Part shown: positions 1-7,548 of the stretch, in pieces
Position numbering within the stretch: position 1 is the stretch's first letter
How the letters are laid out: each line of letters begins with the position of its first letter
Assembly: GCA_035640715.1 (NCBI GenBank)
Contig: DASQVO010000175.1
Coordinates: 1-13,297, forward strand
Reading direction: 5' to 3'
Length of the DNA stretch: 13,297 bases
Origin: DASQVO01 sp035640715
Lineage (GTDB): Bacteria; Actinomycetota; Actinomycetes; Streptosporangiales; Streptosporangiaceae
Position numbers and translations under genes: made by a program
Notes under the pieces: model-generated
Seen by the model: only the letters and a program-made list of their open reading frames with translations
Database searches by the model: none
What the model was told of the DNA's origin: nothing

Positions 1-1649
1 CTAGGTCGCGGGCCAGGGCGGAGAGCGCCTCGGGCACGTCCATCTTGGGCAGTATCGCTTCGAGCAGCACCAGGTCGGCGGGATCGGCGAAGCTGTCCAG
101 GGCCGCGGTGAACTCGGCCAGTGTGCTGGCGTGCGCTGTCCGCACGGCCTCGCCGCTCATGGCGGCGGGCAGCAGCGCCCAGTTCCACCGCGGGATGTCG
201 TTGTAGCTCTGCTCGGGACCGTGCAAGGCGCGCTCGATCGCGTACCCGTCGTTATTGATGACCACGATGATCGGGGCGCAGTCCTCGCGCAGCAGCGTGC
301 CGATCTCCTGGGCGGTGAACTGCGCGGCCCCGTCCCCGATGAGCAAGATGGTGCGGCGCCCCGGCGCGGCGAGCTGCGCGCCCAGCGCCGCCGGGAACGC
401 GTAGCCGATCGACGCCCACTGCGGCTGGCAGATGAACGTCACCCCGGCCGGCAGCCGCATGGCCTGCGCCCCGAAGAGGGCGCTGCCCGTCTCGGCGACC
501 ACGATGTCCCCTGGCCGCAGGAACCGCTGCACCGCGGGCCACAGCTGCGCTTGCCGCAGCTCAGCCGGCGCTTGCGGGCCAGCCTCCGTCTGTTCGGGAA
601 GATCCAGCCGCGCCCATGAGCGGTCAAGCGCTCCAAGGAGAGCGGCCAGAGCCCGCACGGCGTCCTGCATCGGCAGCGGCGCGAATTCACGGCCCCCGAT
701 CCGGGTGGCGAACGGCTGCACGTCGATGGTCCGCCCGGGGTCGATCTGCTGGCTGAAGCCGCTGGTCGTGCCGTCGGTGAAGCGGACTCCCACCGAGATC
801 AGCACGTCGGCGCCCTCGACGGCCGCCTGCGTCGGCTTGGCGCTGGCCGCGCCGCTGTATGTCCCGGCGAAGTCCGGGTTGCTCTCATCGAACAGGCCCT
901 TGCCCATCGACAGGGTCGCGTGCGGGATCTGGCCCACGCTCACCAGATCGGCCAGATCACGCTGGACGCCGAACCGGCCGGCCAGGAAATCGGCGAGCAC
1001 GGCGAGTGACCCGGCACCGGACAGCATGCTGCGCGCCGCGGCCGTGAAGTCCTCCAGCACTCGCGGGGAGGCGTCCGGCGGGGGGGACGGTCAGCGGGCC
1101 GGCCGGGGGCTCGGCCGGGCCGGCCGCCACGTCCACCGGGAGCACCAGGTACCCCGGACGCCGCTCCCGCAGGCTGGTGGCCAGGACCCGGTCGATCTCG
1201 GCCGTCGCGTTGCCCGCGCTCAGATAGGCCTGCGCGACGGTGACCTCGGCATATGCCCTCGCGAAATGCCGGTAGTCGCCGTCGCCGAACGTGTGATGCA
1301 CTGGCGCCCCGGCGCGCTGCGCGGAGGTGGTAGGCGCGCCGACGACATGGATTACCGGCACGTACTCGGCGTACGCGCCCGCGATCCCGTTGATCGCGCT
1401 CAGTTCGCCCACGCCGTAGGAGGTCAGCAGCGCTCCGGCACCGCGGACACGGGCGTAGCCGTCCGCCGCGTACGCGGCGTTGAGCTCGTTGGCATTGCCG
1501 GCCCAGGCCAGCTGCTCACTGTCAAGGACGTGGTCCAGGAATGCCAGGTTGTAATCGCCCGGAACACCGAACACGTGCCGGATGCCGATTTCGGCCAGCC
1601 TGCTTAGCAGGTAGTCACCCACGGTGAAACGGTGGCGCCGTACGCACAA
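1..1649 (-). pseudogene. Thiamine-diphosphate 2-keto acid decarboxylase (pyruvate/indolepyruvate decarboxylase type), frameshifted and cut by the window edge
   Basis: The protein would convert a 2-keto acid to an aldehyde and CO2 with ThDP and Mg in the cytoplasm. Residues 1 to about 188 read in one frame from TTG 1649. They contain GVPGDYNLAFLD (catalytic Asp 32), GNANEL (the ThDP-activating Glu, 55) and VHHT (118-120), the paired His typical of pyruvate/indolepyruvate decarboxylases. The frame is lost at seven G (1080-1086). Dropping one base opens the next frame without a stop to base 1, with GDGAAQFTAQEIGTLL, the NNDGY end of the ThDP motif, and the catalytic Glu of AIERALHG. The repaired length is about 550 residues, normal for the family, so only the last few residues fall outside. 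The start is uncertain: TTG 1649 has no clear ribosome site, and GTG 1622 lies just before the conserved GDYLL. The DinB gene ends 14 nt upstream, so co-transcription is likely. A true frameshift and a homopolymer sequencing error both fit. The substrate (pyruvate, indolepyruvate or branched-chain) cannot be told. Confidence 0.88.
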
Positions 1650-1661
1650 TCGGGTCAGCTC
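1636..1661 (-). promoter_or_regulatory. Short copy C of the shared upstream element
   Basis: Read on the minus strand, this 26-nt stretch matches the left part of the element upstream of the acyltransferase operon at 21 of 26 positions. Its last 21 nt match the copy upstream of the ligase-SDR gene at 20 of 21. The shared core is GATYGTGCG followed two bases later by CGGCG. It begins 2 nt after the DinB stop and overlaps the putative TTG start of the decarboxylase. It lacks the GTCAAC and CGCACAGTGT parts of the long copies. It could be an operator, a truncated repeat, or chance in part. Confidence 0.45.
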
Positions 1662-1663
1662 AA

Positions 1664-2263
1664 TCAGCCAGCCGCCGCCGGTGCGGGGTCTCTCCCGACC
1701 AGCCTGATGAGTTGGCTTTGCGGGTCCGCATCCGATGGGCCGGCGACTGGCGGGTCGAAGAGCGCGGGCCAGGATTCGCCCGGCGCGCTGCCGTGGTAGA
1801 GGCGGTTGGTGCGGTACCGGCCGAGGGCCTCGCCGACCAGGCCGGGGTCAAGCGTTTCGTCAGCTCCGATGCTCCGGGCCAGGTCCCAGGTGTGTATGAG
1901 CGCTTCGGCGGTGACCAGCTCAAGGAACTCGCTGACCGTCAGCTCGCCATATGGCGTGGCGATCTTCCGGTCATGATCCGCCTCGCGGGCCGCTTGCCTG
2001 GTCGCGTGCTCGGCATCGGCCCACGCTGCGACCGGGTCGTCGCCGAGCAGATCACCGTCGAACCGCGTGCCGACTTCGGCGGGGCTGGTCCCGGCGATAA
2101 GCGGCGGCGTCCACCGCAGTATCCAGACCATGTGATTGACCAGGTCGCGGACGGACCATAGGTCACACGGCGTGCTCCCCGCCCACTGGCTGCGGGCTAC
2201 GGCGTGTACCCGCTGGCCGAATCCGTCCAGGGCCCGAACGAGCATCTCTTGCACATTGTCCAT
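1664..2263 (-). CDS. TIGR03086-like DinB/mycothiol maleylpyruvate isomerase-fold protein
   Basis: This 199-residue protein fits the actinobacterial TIGR03086 family, in the DinB/MDMPI superfamily of four-helix, often metal-binding enzymes. Some members use mycothiol as thiol cofactor; most have no known substrate. Signature stretches are TPCDLWSVRDLVNHMVW (31-47, with His 44 a likely metal ligand), ALIHTWDLARSIG (121-133, with His 124 and the typical HTWD motif) and the closing PQSQLIRLVGRDP. No signal peptide or membrane segment is seen, so it should be cytoplasmic. The ATG start has a good ribosome site, TAAGGAG at 2279-2273, 9 nt upstream. It ends 14 nt before the decarboxylase start and diverges from the AraC regulator. 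Family assignment is firm; function is not. Confidence 0.88.
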   Translation of the reverse strand: MDNVQEMLVRALDGFGQRVHAVARSQWAGSTPCDLWSVRDLVNHMVWILRWTPPLIAGTSPAEVGTRFDGDLLGDDPVAAWADAEHATRQAAREADHDRKIATPYGELTVSEFLELVTAEALIHTWDLARSIGADETLDPGLVGEALGRYRTNRLYHGSAPGESWPALFDPPVAGPSDADPQSQLIRLVGRDPAPAAAG

Positions 2264-2314
2264 GCGAATAATCTCCTTACGTTCCGTGGATACTGAACTC
2301 GCCCGGAATAAGCG

Positions 2315-2336
2315 CCCGGTTGATGCCCGGTCGATG
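2315..2336 (+). repeat. Tandem 11-nt repeat in the DinB/AraC divergent intergenic region (possible operator)
   Basis: CCCGGTTGATG (2315-2325) is followed at once by CCCGGTCGATG (2326-2336), one mismatch in 11. The period equals about one helical turn. It sits about 86-107 bp before the likely AraC start and 52 bp before the DinB start. AraC-family proteins usually bind direct half-sites on one DNA face, so an autoregulatory operator is a reasonable but unproven guess. Confidence 0.35.
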
Positions 2337-2421
2337 CCGGCGGTGAGCTGCGAGTTGGCGAGGTCACCGCCGTTATTTCCGTAGTGATGGAACGTTGATC
2401 GGCGTCGGCAAGACTGGGTCC

Positions 2422-3378
2422 ATGACGGAGTTGATCACCGCGGGGAAACCCGTGGGCACGGAGGAGTTCGAGGCGTTCCGGCATGTCCTATCGGACGAGT
2501 GCATGCCGCTGGCCGTTACCGCCGACGACGTTGCGGCGTTCCGCGGCCGGGTCGAGTCGGCCAGCCTCGGTACTGTCGAGCTGGTCGACGTCACCGCAAG
2601 CAGCTGCCGGGCACGCCGTACCCGGAATCTGATCCGGCGCAGCGCCCCGGAATACCTCAAGGTGGGGCTGCAGGTGCATGGCTGCTGTGTGCTGTCGCAG
2701 GACGGACGCGAGGCGGCGCTGGCACCCGGTGACTTCGCCGTCCACGACCCCACCCGCCCGTACCAGGTGAAGGTCAACGACGCGTTCCGGATGCTTGTGG
2801 TGATATTCCCCCGCAAGCTGCTGCGGCTGCCCCCGGCGCGCCTGGGGCAGCTGACAGCCCGCCGGGTGTCCGGGCGGCAGGGGCTCGGGGCGTTGGTGTC
2901 GCCGTTCATGGTTGGCCTGGGCAGGCGGCTCGATGCGGGGAACCTGACCGGCGGCATCCATCTGTCGGACGCGATCCTGGACATGTTCGCGGCGTCGTTC
3001 GCCGAGCAGTTGGCATGCGAGCGGGAGATCGACCCGGAGGCCAGGCGGCGCGGCTTGGTGCTGCGCATCCATGCGTTCATCGAAGACCGGCTCCACGATC
3101 CGGGGCTCGACCTGGCGACCATCGCCGCGGCGCACCACATCTCCGTGCGCTATCTGCAGAAGCTGTTCGAGGACGAGGGGGAGACCGTGACCGGCTGGAT
3201 CCGCACCCGGCGGATGGAGCACTGCCGGAGGGATCTCGCGGACGCCCGGTTCGCGGAGCTGCCGGTGAGTTCGGTAGCCGCCCGCTGGGGCCTGCTCGAC
3301 GCCGCGCACTTCTCCCGCCTGTTCAAGGCCACCTATGGCCTTTCGCCCAGGGAGTACCGCCTCGGGGCGCTGAGCTGA
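2422..3378 (+). CDS. AraC-family transcriptional regulator
   Basis: This 318-residue DNA-binding regulator has an AraC-binding-like N-terminal sensor region (about 1-200), including a cupin-like stretch LAPGDFAVHDPTRPYQV. The C-terminal AraC double helix-turn-helix covers about 212-318. The first helix-turn-helix centres on LDLATIAAAHHISVRYLQKL. The second is followed by the family signature AAHFSRLFKATYGLSPREYR. I prefer ATG 2422; an in-frame TTG at 2395 would add nine residues, and neither has a strong ribosome site. The stop lies 2 nt before the exporter's GTG, so the two genes are almost certainly co-transcribed and translationally coupled. Its effector is probably a small molecule, perhaps the exporter substrate. 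The tandem repeat at 2315-2336 is a candidate site for it. Confidence 0.93.
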   Translation: MTELITAGKPVGTEEFEAFRHVLSDECMPLAVTADDVAAFRGRVESASLGTVELVDVTASSCRARRTRNLIRRSAPEYLKVGLQVHGCCVLSQDGREAALAPGDFAVHDPTRPYQVKVNDAFRMLVVIFPRKLLRLPPARLGQLTARRVSGRQGLGALVSPFMVGLGRRLDAGNLTGGIHLSDAILDMFAASFAEQLACEREIDPEARRRGLVLRIHAFIEDRLHDPGLDLATIAAAHHISVRYLQKLFEDEGETVTGWIRTRRMEHCRRDLADARFAELPVSSVAARWGLLDAAHFSRLFKATYGLSPREYRLGALS

Positions 3379-3380
3379 CC

Positions 3381-4829
3381 GTGAGCAGTGAGGACAACCG
3401 GCCACCACGGTTCGCAGCAGTCTTCGCGGTAGTAGCCACAGGCGTCGGGATGGTGAACCTCGACCTGTTCATCGTCAATGTGGCGCTGCCGTCGATCGGG
3501 CATGCGTTCGGCGGCACGGGCCTGGACTCCCTGTCCTGGGTCCTGAACGCGTATGCCATCGTCTTCGCGGCGCTTCTCGTGCCCGCCGGATACGCGGCCG
3601 ACAGGATCGGCCGGCGTAACGCCTTCATCGCCGGCATCATCGTGTTTGGGCTCGCCTCGGCATGGTGTGCCTTCGCGGCCAACGTGTGGCTGCTCGTCGC
3701 GGCCCGCATCGTGCAGGCGGCGGGCGGGGCACTGCTCCTTCCCGCGTCGCTCGGACTGCTCCTGGCCGCCGCGCCGGCGGCCAGGCGGGCCGGAGCTATC
3801 CGCGGCTGGACGTCAGTCGCCGGGCTGGCGGCGGCACTCGGCCCGGTGATCGGCGGCGGGCTCGTCAGCCTGAGCTGGCGCTGGGTGTTCCTCGTGAACG
3901 TACCGGTGGCCGCGGTCACGCTGCTGGCCAGCCCCCGTGTGCTGCCCGCCGCGCCAGCGACCGGCGAGACTAAACGCCCGGACGTGCTGGGCGCCGTCGT
4001 CTTGACGACGGCGATCGGTGCGATCGCCCTCGCTCTCGTCAAAGCCGACGGCTGGGGCTGGGCGTCACCGAGGGTGCTCAGCTTGATCGCGGCGGCGGTC
4101 GTTCTCCTCGTGGTGTTCGCGTGGCGTTCGGCTCGCTATCCGGCGCCTCTGATCGAGGCGCGTATGGTGCGGCTTCCGGGGTTCGGGACCGCGACCGGGG
4201 CAAGCCTCCTGTTCGGCGTCGCGTTCGGCGCGGTGCTGCTCTTCGCTACGCTGTGGTGCCAGGTGGTGTGGGGCTGGTCGGCCCTGAGGACGGGCCTCGC
4301 GGTGGCCCCGGGTCCGCTGCTGGTGCCCGCGCTGGCGATCGGGGCAGGACCGCTGGCGCGGCGGGTCGGGCCCGGCCCGGTCGCCGCGGCGGGATGCGTG
4401 GTCTTCGCCGCCGGGTGCGTGTTCTGGCGGCTGTCGCTGACGTTGCGTCCCGACTATCCGGCGCACATGCTGCCTGGCACGCTCCTGCAGGGGATCGGCG
4501 TCGGTCTGACGATACCCACGCTGGTGAGCGCCGCGGTCTCGGCGGTTCCGCCGCATCGTTTTGCCACCGGCTCAGGGGTGGTGACGATGGCCCGGCAAGT
4601 GGGGATCGTGCTTGGCGTCGCGATCCTTGTCAGCGTCCTCGGCAAACCTGGCACACGAATCGGGGAGCTGGCCGCCTTCCAGCGGGCCACGGTCTTCATC
4701 GCCCTCAGCGCCGTTGTCGCCGGGATAGCGTCCTTGCTGCTGGCAGCGCGGCGCCGCAACCGCCACCGCGCCGCGGGCTCCCAGCTTGCCGCAGCCACGG
4801 GGCTTGCTGAGGACCAGGGGCTTGCCTGA
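3381..4829 (+). CDS. MFS transporter, DHA2 (EmrB/QacA) drug-efflux type
   Basis: This 482-residue integral membrane protein is probably a proton antiporter exporting a small molecule. The hydrophobic pattern and length fit the 14-helix DHA2 family. Visible motifs are LDLFIVNVALPSI in helix 1 (27-39), the loop 2-3 motif A GYAADRIGRRN (70-80), the motif B Arg at about 109, and the antiporter motif C LGPVIGGG (153-160) followed by WRWVFLVNVP. The tail is short, basic and cytoplasmic. The GTG start begins 2 nt after the AraC stop and has no strong ribosome site of its own, which fits translational coupling. The open frame runs further upstream, but there it overlaps the AraC gene and reads as non-protein-like, so GTG 3381 is preferred. 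It may export the cluster's product or confer resistance. The substrate cannot be predicted. Confidence 0.94.
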   Translation: MSSEDNRPPRFAAVFAVVATGVGMVNLDLFIVNVALPSIGHAFGGTGLDSLSWVLNAYAIVFAALLVPAGYAADRIGRRNAFIAGIIVFGLASAWCAFAANVWLLVAARIVQAAGGALLLPASLGLLLAAAPAARRAGAIRGWTSVAGLAAALGPVIGGGLVSLSWRWVFLVNVPVAAVTLLASPRVLPAAPATGETKRPDVLGAVVLTTAIGAIALALVKADGWGWASPRVLSLIAAAVVLLVVFAWRSARYPAPLIEARMVRLPGFGTATGASLLFGVAFGAVLLFATLWCQVVWGWSALRTGLAVAPGPLLVPALAIGAGPLARRVGPGPVAAAGCVVFAAGCVFWRLSLTLRPDYPAHMLPGTLLQGIGVGLTIPTLVSAAVSAVPPHRFATGSGVVTMARQVGIVLGVAILVSVLGKPGTRIGELAAFQRATVFIALSAVVAGIASLLLAARRRNRHRAAGSQLAAATGLAEDQGLA

Positions 4830-4868
4830 GGCACACCTACATCGGTGACACCAGCCCCGCCCAGGGGC

Positions 4869-4943
4869 GACCCGATTGTGCGCACGGCGTCAACTGGAGT
4901 GCCGCCCGTACAAGAGGCCGGCCGACTTCGGGACGCACAGTGT
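4869..4943 (+). promoter_or_regulatory. Copy A of the shared upstream element, before the ligase-SDR gene
   Basis: This non-coding block aligns with 10350-10270 on the minus strand at roughly 58 of 72 positions with one 1-nt gap. The best-conserved parts are GTGCG, CGGCGTCAAC, GGAGTGC, GTACAAG and CGCACAGTGT. It includes the palindrome GTGCGCAC (4879-4886). The most upstream GTG that could start the ligase gene (4940) lies inside the conserved CGCACAGTGT. In copy B the same GTG is followed at once by TAA, so it is unlikely to be a start. No convincing -35/-10 pair was found, so operator is a better description than promoter. Confidence 0.6.
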
Positions 4944-4975
4944 TGGTGAACGAAGTCGCGGCTAAAAGGATCGAA

Positions 4976-7405
4976 TTGATATGGCTTCAGTCAGTAATAG
5001 CGCCCGGACTTCCGGGCGTCAGCCGTGGAGCGCCAGCCATTCCTGACGTGACTGTGCCGGAGTTCGTGCTGGGGCAAGCGCATTTGCGCGGCCGGAGGCG
5101 GGCGCTGGTAGACGCGAGTAGCGGGCGCGAGCTGACCTATGCAGAGCTTGCTCGCGCCGTCCGGGAAGGCGGGGAGTGGCTCGCGGCCCGGGGCGTCCGG
5201 GCGGGTGACGTGCTCGCCTTGTGCTCGCCCAACAGCATCGAGTTCGTCCTGAGCTGGTACGCCGCGTCGTCGATCGGCGCGGTCATCACGACGGTTAACC
5301 CCATGTCACAGCAGGCGGAGATCGTTCATCAGCTGCGTCAGTCGAGGGCTCGCTGGCTGGTCACGACCAGCGAGTTGCCCGCGCCGAAGCTCGAGGCGGC
5401 GGCTCGGGCCTCGGGAATCAAGGAGACCTTTCTGATCGGCGCGGACGTCGAGGCCGGGCCCGGCGCGATCCTGTTCGGGCAGCCCTTCCTAGGCGGTGTC
5501 GTCAACGGCCCGCAGGCAGAACTCAGCCCGCCCGACGTCGCGGCGCTTGCCCCGTCGAGCGGCACGACCGGGCTGCCCAAGCTCGTCGTGCTGACTCACC
5601 GCAGCCTCGTCGCAGGCTTGTGCCAGGCCGGGGCCCTGGATCGCACAGCCGAGGACGACCTGGTGGCCGCCGTGGTGCCGCTGTTCCACATCTTCGGCAT
5701 GCAGCTCTCGATGCACCTGACGCTGCTGCGGGGCGCGACCTTGGTCATCCTGCCGCGCTTCGAGGTCGGGACGTTTCTTCGCGCCATCCAGAACTACCAA
5801 GTCACCAAGGCGAGGTTGGTACCGCCGATCCTGCTGGCGCTGGCGAAGAGCGAGCTGGTGGACGACTACGACGTCTCCAGCCTGCAGGTGCTGACTTCAG
5901 CCGCCGCGCCGCTGCGCGCCGAGCTTGCCCATGCCTGTGCGCGGCGGCTGGGCTGCCGGGTCAGGCAGGGGTACGGGCTGACCGAGCTGGCCGGCGGGAC
6001 CCACGTGGGCATGGAAGAAGGGCCGGACCGGCCCGACTCGATCGGGCCTCCGATGCCGGGGGTCGAGTGCCGCGTCATCGACCCGGACACCGGCGCCGAC
6101 CTAAGGCCCGGCGAGGCCGGGGAGCTTTTGGTTCGCGCAGGCAGCGTGATGAGCGGCTACCTGAACGATCCCGAAGCGACCAAGGCGACGATCGACGCTG
6201 ACGGCTGGGTGCACACCGGAGACATCGTCACCGTCGACGCTGATGGCTGGTTCCGCATCACCGACCGGATCAAGGAGCTGATCAGGTACAACGGCTACCA
6301 GGTCGCGCCCGCGGAGCTCGAGGAGATCCTGCTCACGCACCCCGCGGTCGCCGACGCGGCCGTCGTCCGCAGCCCTGACGAGCAGGCCGGTGAGGTGCCC
6401 AAGGCGTTCGTCGTGCTCAAGGCCCCCGCGTCCGCCGAGGAACTGACCGGATGGGTCGCCGACCGCGTCGCGCCGTACAAGCGGGTGCGCCGCGTCGAGT
6501 TCACCGACGAGATCCCGAAGTCCCCGTCCGACAAGATCCTGCGCCGGATGCTGATCGAGAGGGAGCACGACTGCGACCTCACCGGGACAGTCGTGCTGGT
6601 CAGCGGCGGCGGGCGTGGCCTCGGACGGCTGCTCGCCAGCACGCTGGCCCGAGCCGGCGCCGCGGTCGCGCTCCTCGCCCGCTCGGGCGTCGAGCTAGAC
6701 GCGACCGTCGATGAGATCACGCGCGCCGGCGGAACCGCAGCGGCCGCGATCGCGGACGTCACCGACCCGCAAGCACTGGAAGCCGCCGTGGCCCGGCTCC
6801 ACGAGCAGCTCGGCCCGGTGGACGTCCTGATCAACAACGCCGGCACCATCGGCCCGGCCGGTCCCACCTGGGAGCTGGATCCAGCCGCCTGGTGGCGCAC
6901 CTTCGAGGTGAACCTGGGCGGCGCGGTGGCGCTCACCAGCATCGTCCTGCCCGGCATGATCGCCACGGGGCACGGGAGGATCCTCAACATCACCAGCAAC
7001 GCCGGGGGCTACCGGTGGCCGCTGCGGTCCGCCGACGCGGCCTCGAAGGCGGCGCTGGCCGAGCTGACCGAGACCCTTGCCGCCGAGACTAGGCGGTACG
7101 GCATATCGGTGCTCAGCGTCGACCCGGGGCTGGTGCCCATCGGGCTGACCCAGTCGGCAATGAAGAGCGCACCAGATCCGGGCACGCCATCCGGATGGGT
7201 CCAGAACCAGCTCGCCTCCGGCCACGGCGCCGACCCCGACCGGGCCGCCCGCCTCATCCTCCGGCTGGCGGGCGGACTCGGTGACCGGCTCTCCGGCCGC
7301 CACCTTACCGTCGCCGACGACCTCGACAGCCTACTAGCACGGATCGACGAGACCAAGGGTAACAACCTGTACACGTTGCGGCCGCGGACGGACAGTGCCG
7401 TGTGA
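4976..7405 (+). CDS. Fused acyl/aryl-CoA ligase and short-chain dehydrogenase
   Basis: Residues 1 to about 530 form an ANL-family adenylating ligase, nearest in look to 4-coumarate/fatty-acyl-CoA ligases. It has the ATP loop SSGTTGLPK (194-202), YGLTE (333-337), the TGD motif (414-416), DRIKELIRYNGYQV and the catalytic Lys 520 in KSPSDKILRR. It should activate a carboxylic acid as acyl-AMP, then as thioester. After a linker of about a dozen residues comes a classical SDR: SGGGRGLG (543-550), NNAG (620-623), Asn 646, Ser 674 and Lys 691. The catalytic Tyr position holds Asp 687 (GAC 7034-7036), so ordinary SDR activity is doubtful. The total is 809 residues, with no carrier domain between. I chose TTG 4976 because AAAAGGA (4964-4970) lies 5 nt upstream. 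GTG 4940/4946 fall in or beside the conserved upstream element, and GTG 5048 is also possible. The fusion could be genuine or result from a lost stop. Confidence 0.9.
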   Translation: MIWLQSVIAPGLPGVSRGAPAIPDVTVPEFVLGQAHLRGRRRALVDASSGRELTYAELARAVREGGEWLAARGVRAGDVLALCSPNSIEFVLSWYAASSIGAVITTVNPMSQQAEIVHQLRQSRARWLVTTSELPAPKLEAAARASGIKETFLIGADVEAGPGAILFGQPFLGGVVNGPQAELSPPDVAALAPSSGTTGLPKLVVLTHRSLVAGLCQAGALDRTAEDDLVAAVVPLFHIFGMQLSMHLTLLRGATLVILPRFEVGTFLRAIQNYQVTKARLVPPILLALAKSELVDDYDVSSLQVLTSAAAPLRAELAHACARRLGCRVRQGYGLTELAGGTHVGMEEGPDRPDSIGPPMPGVECRVIDPDTGADLRPGEAGELLVRAGSVMSGYLNDPEATKATIDADGWVHTGDIVTVDADGWFRITDRIKELIRYNGYQVAPAELEEILLTHPAVADAAVVRSPDEQAGEVPKAFVVLKAPASAEELTGWVADRVAPYKRVRRVEFTDEIPKSPSDKILRRMLIEREHDCDLTGTVVLVSGGGRGLGRLLASTLARAGAAVALLARSGVELDATVDEITRAGGTAAAAIADVTDPQALEAAVARLHEQLGPVDVLINNAGTIGPAGPTWELDPAAWWRTFEVNLGGAVALTSIVLPGMIATGHGRILNITSNAGGYRWPLRSADAASKAALAELTETLAAETRRYGISVLSVDPGLVPIGLTQSAMKSAPDPGTPSGWVQNQLASGHGADPDRAARLILRLAGGLGDRLSGRHLTVADDLDSLLARIDETKGNNLYTLRPRTDSAV
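4981..5046 (+). other. Possible 21-codon leader frame or displaced true start of the ligase gene
   Basis: ATG 4981 follows AAAAGGA (4964-4970) by 10 nt and reads 21 codons (MASVSNSARTSGR at the front) to TGA 5044-5046. One base later, GTG 5048 is in frame with the ligase, just before its conserved IPDVTVPEFVL. Either a short leader peptide is coupled to the ligase, or ATG 4981 was the original start and one base has been gained or lost, or this is chance. Confidence 0.25.
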
Positions 7406-7548
7406 CTGCGCCGGGGATTGGATCGAGATTGCTCCGCTCGTCCATCCGCCCGGCAAGGTCGTGGTCAGTATGTGCCCGGTCAGCGTGCTCGCCAACGCTA
7501 CCGGAGATTTAGGACATCCCTTAATCGCGCTGGGTAGAGGTCAGGCTG
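7406..7548. other. Intergenic region between convergent genes; possible 3' end of a lost gene
   Basis: No RNA gene or strong terminator hairpin is visible between the ligase-SDR gene and the facing glycosyltransferase. One plus-strand frame stays open from the ligase end to TAG 7557-7559 and reads protein-like (DWIEIAPLVHPPGKVVVS, then MCPVSVLANATGDLGHP). It lacks a sensible start, its third-position GC is lower than in neighbouring genes, and it runs 8 bp over the end of the glycosyltransferase gene. I do not recognise the family. It may be a decayed C-terminus or a chance open frame. Confidence 0.2.

Noticed and set aside
432..1607. Open frame of 391 codons on the plus strand
   Set aside because: Antisense to the decarboxylase, whose two halves show all ThDP motifs on the minus strand.
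3372..3380. GAGCTGACC at the AraC/MFS junction as a fourth copy of the shared element
   Set aside because: Only nine bases match, inside coding sequence, and the following core GATYGTGCG is absent; expected by chance.
3015..3380. Upstream extension of the MFS reading frame
   Set aside because: It overlaps the well-supported AraC gene and reads as Arg/Gly/Ala-rich sequence with no transporter character; homology begins just after GTG 3381.
2488..3408. Long minus-strand frame of 306 codons
   Set aside because: Antisense to the AraC regulator, with composition typical of a shadow frame.
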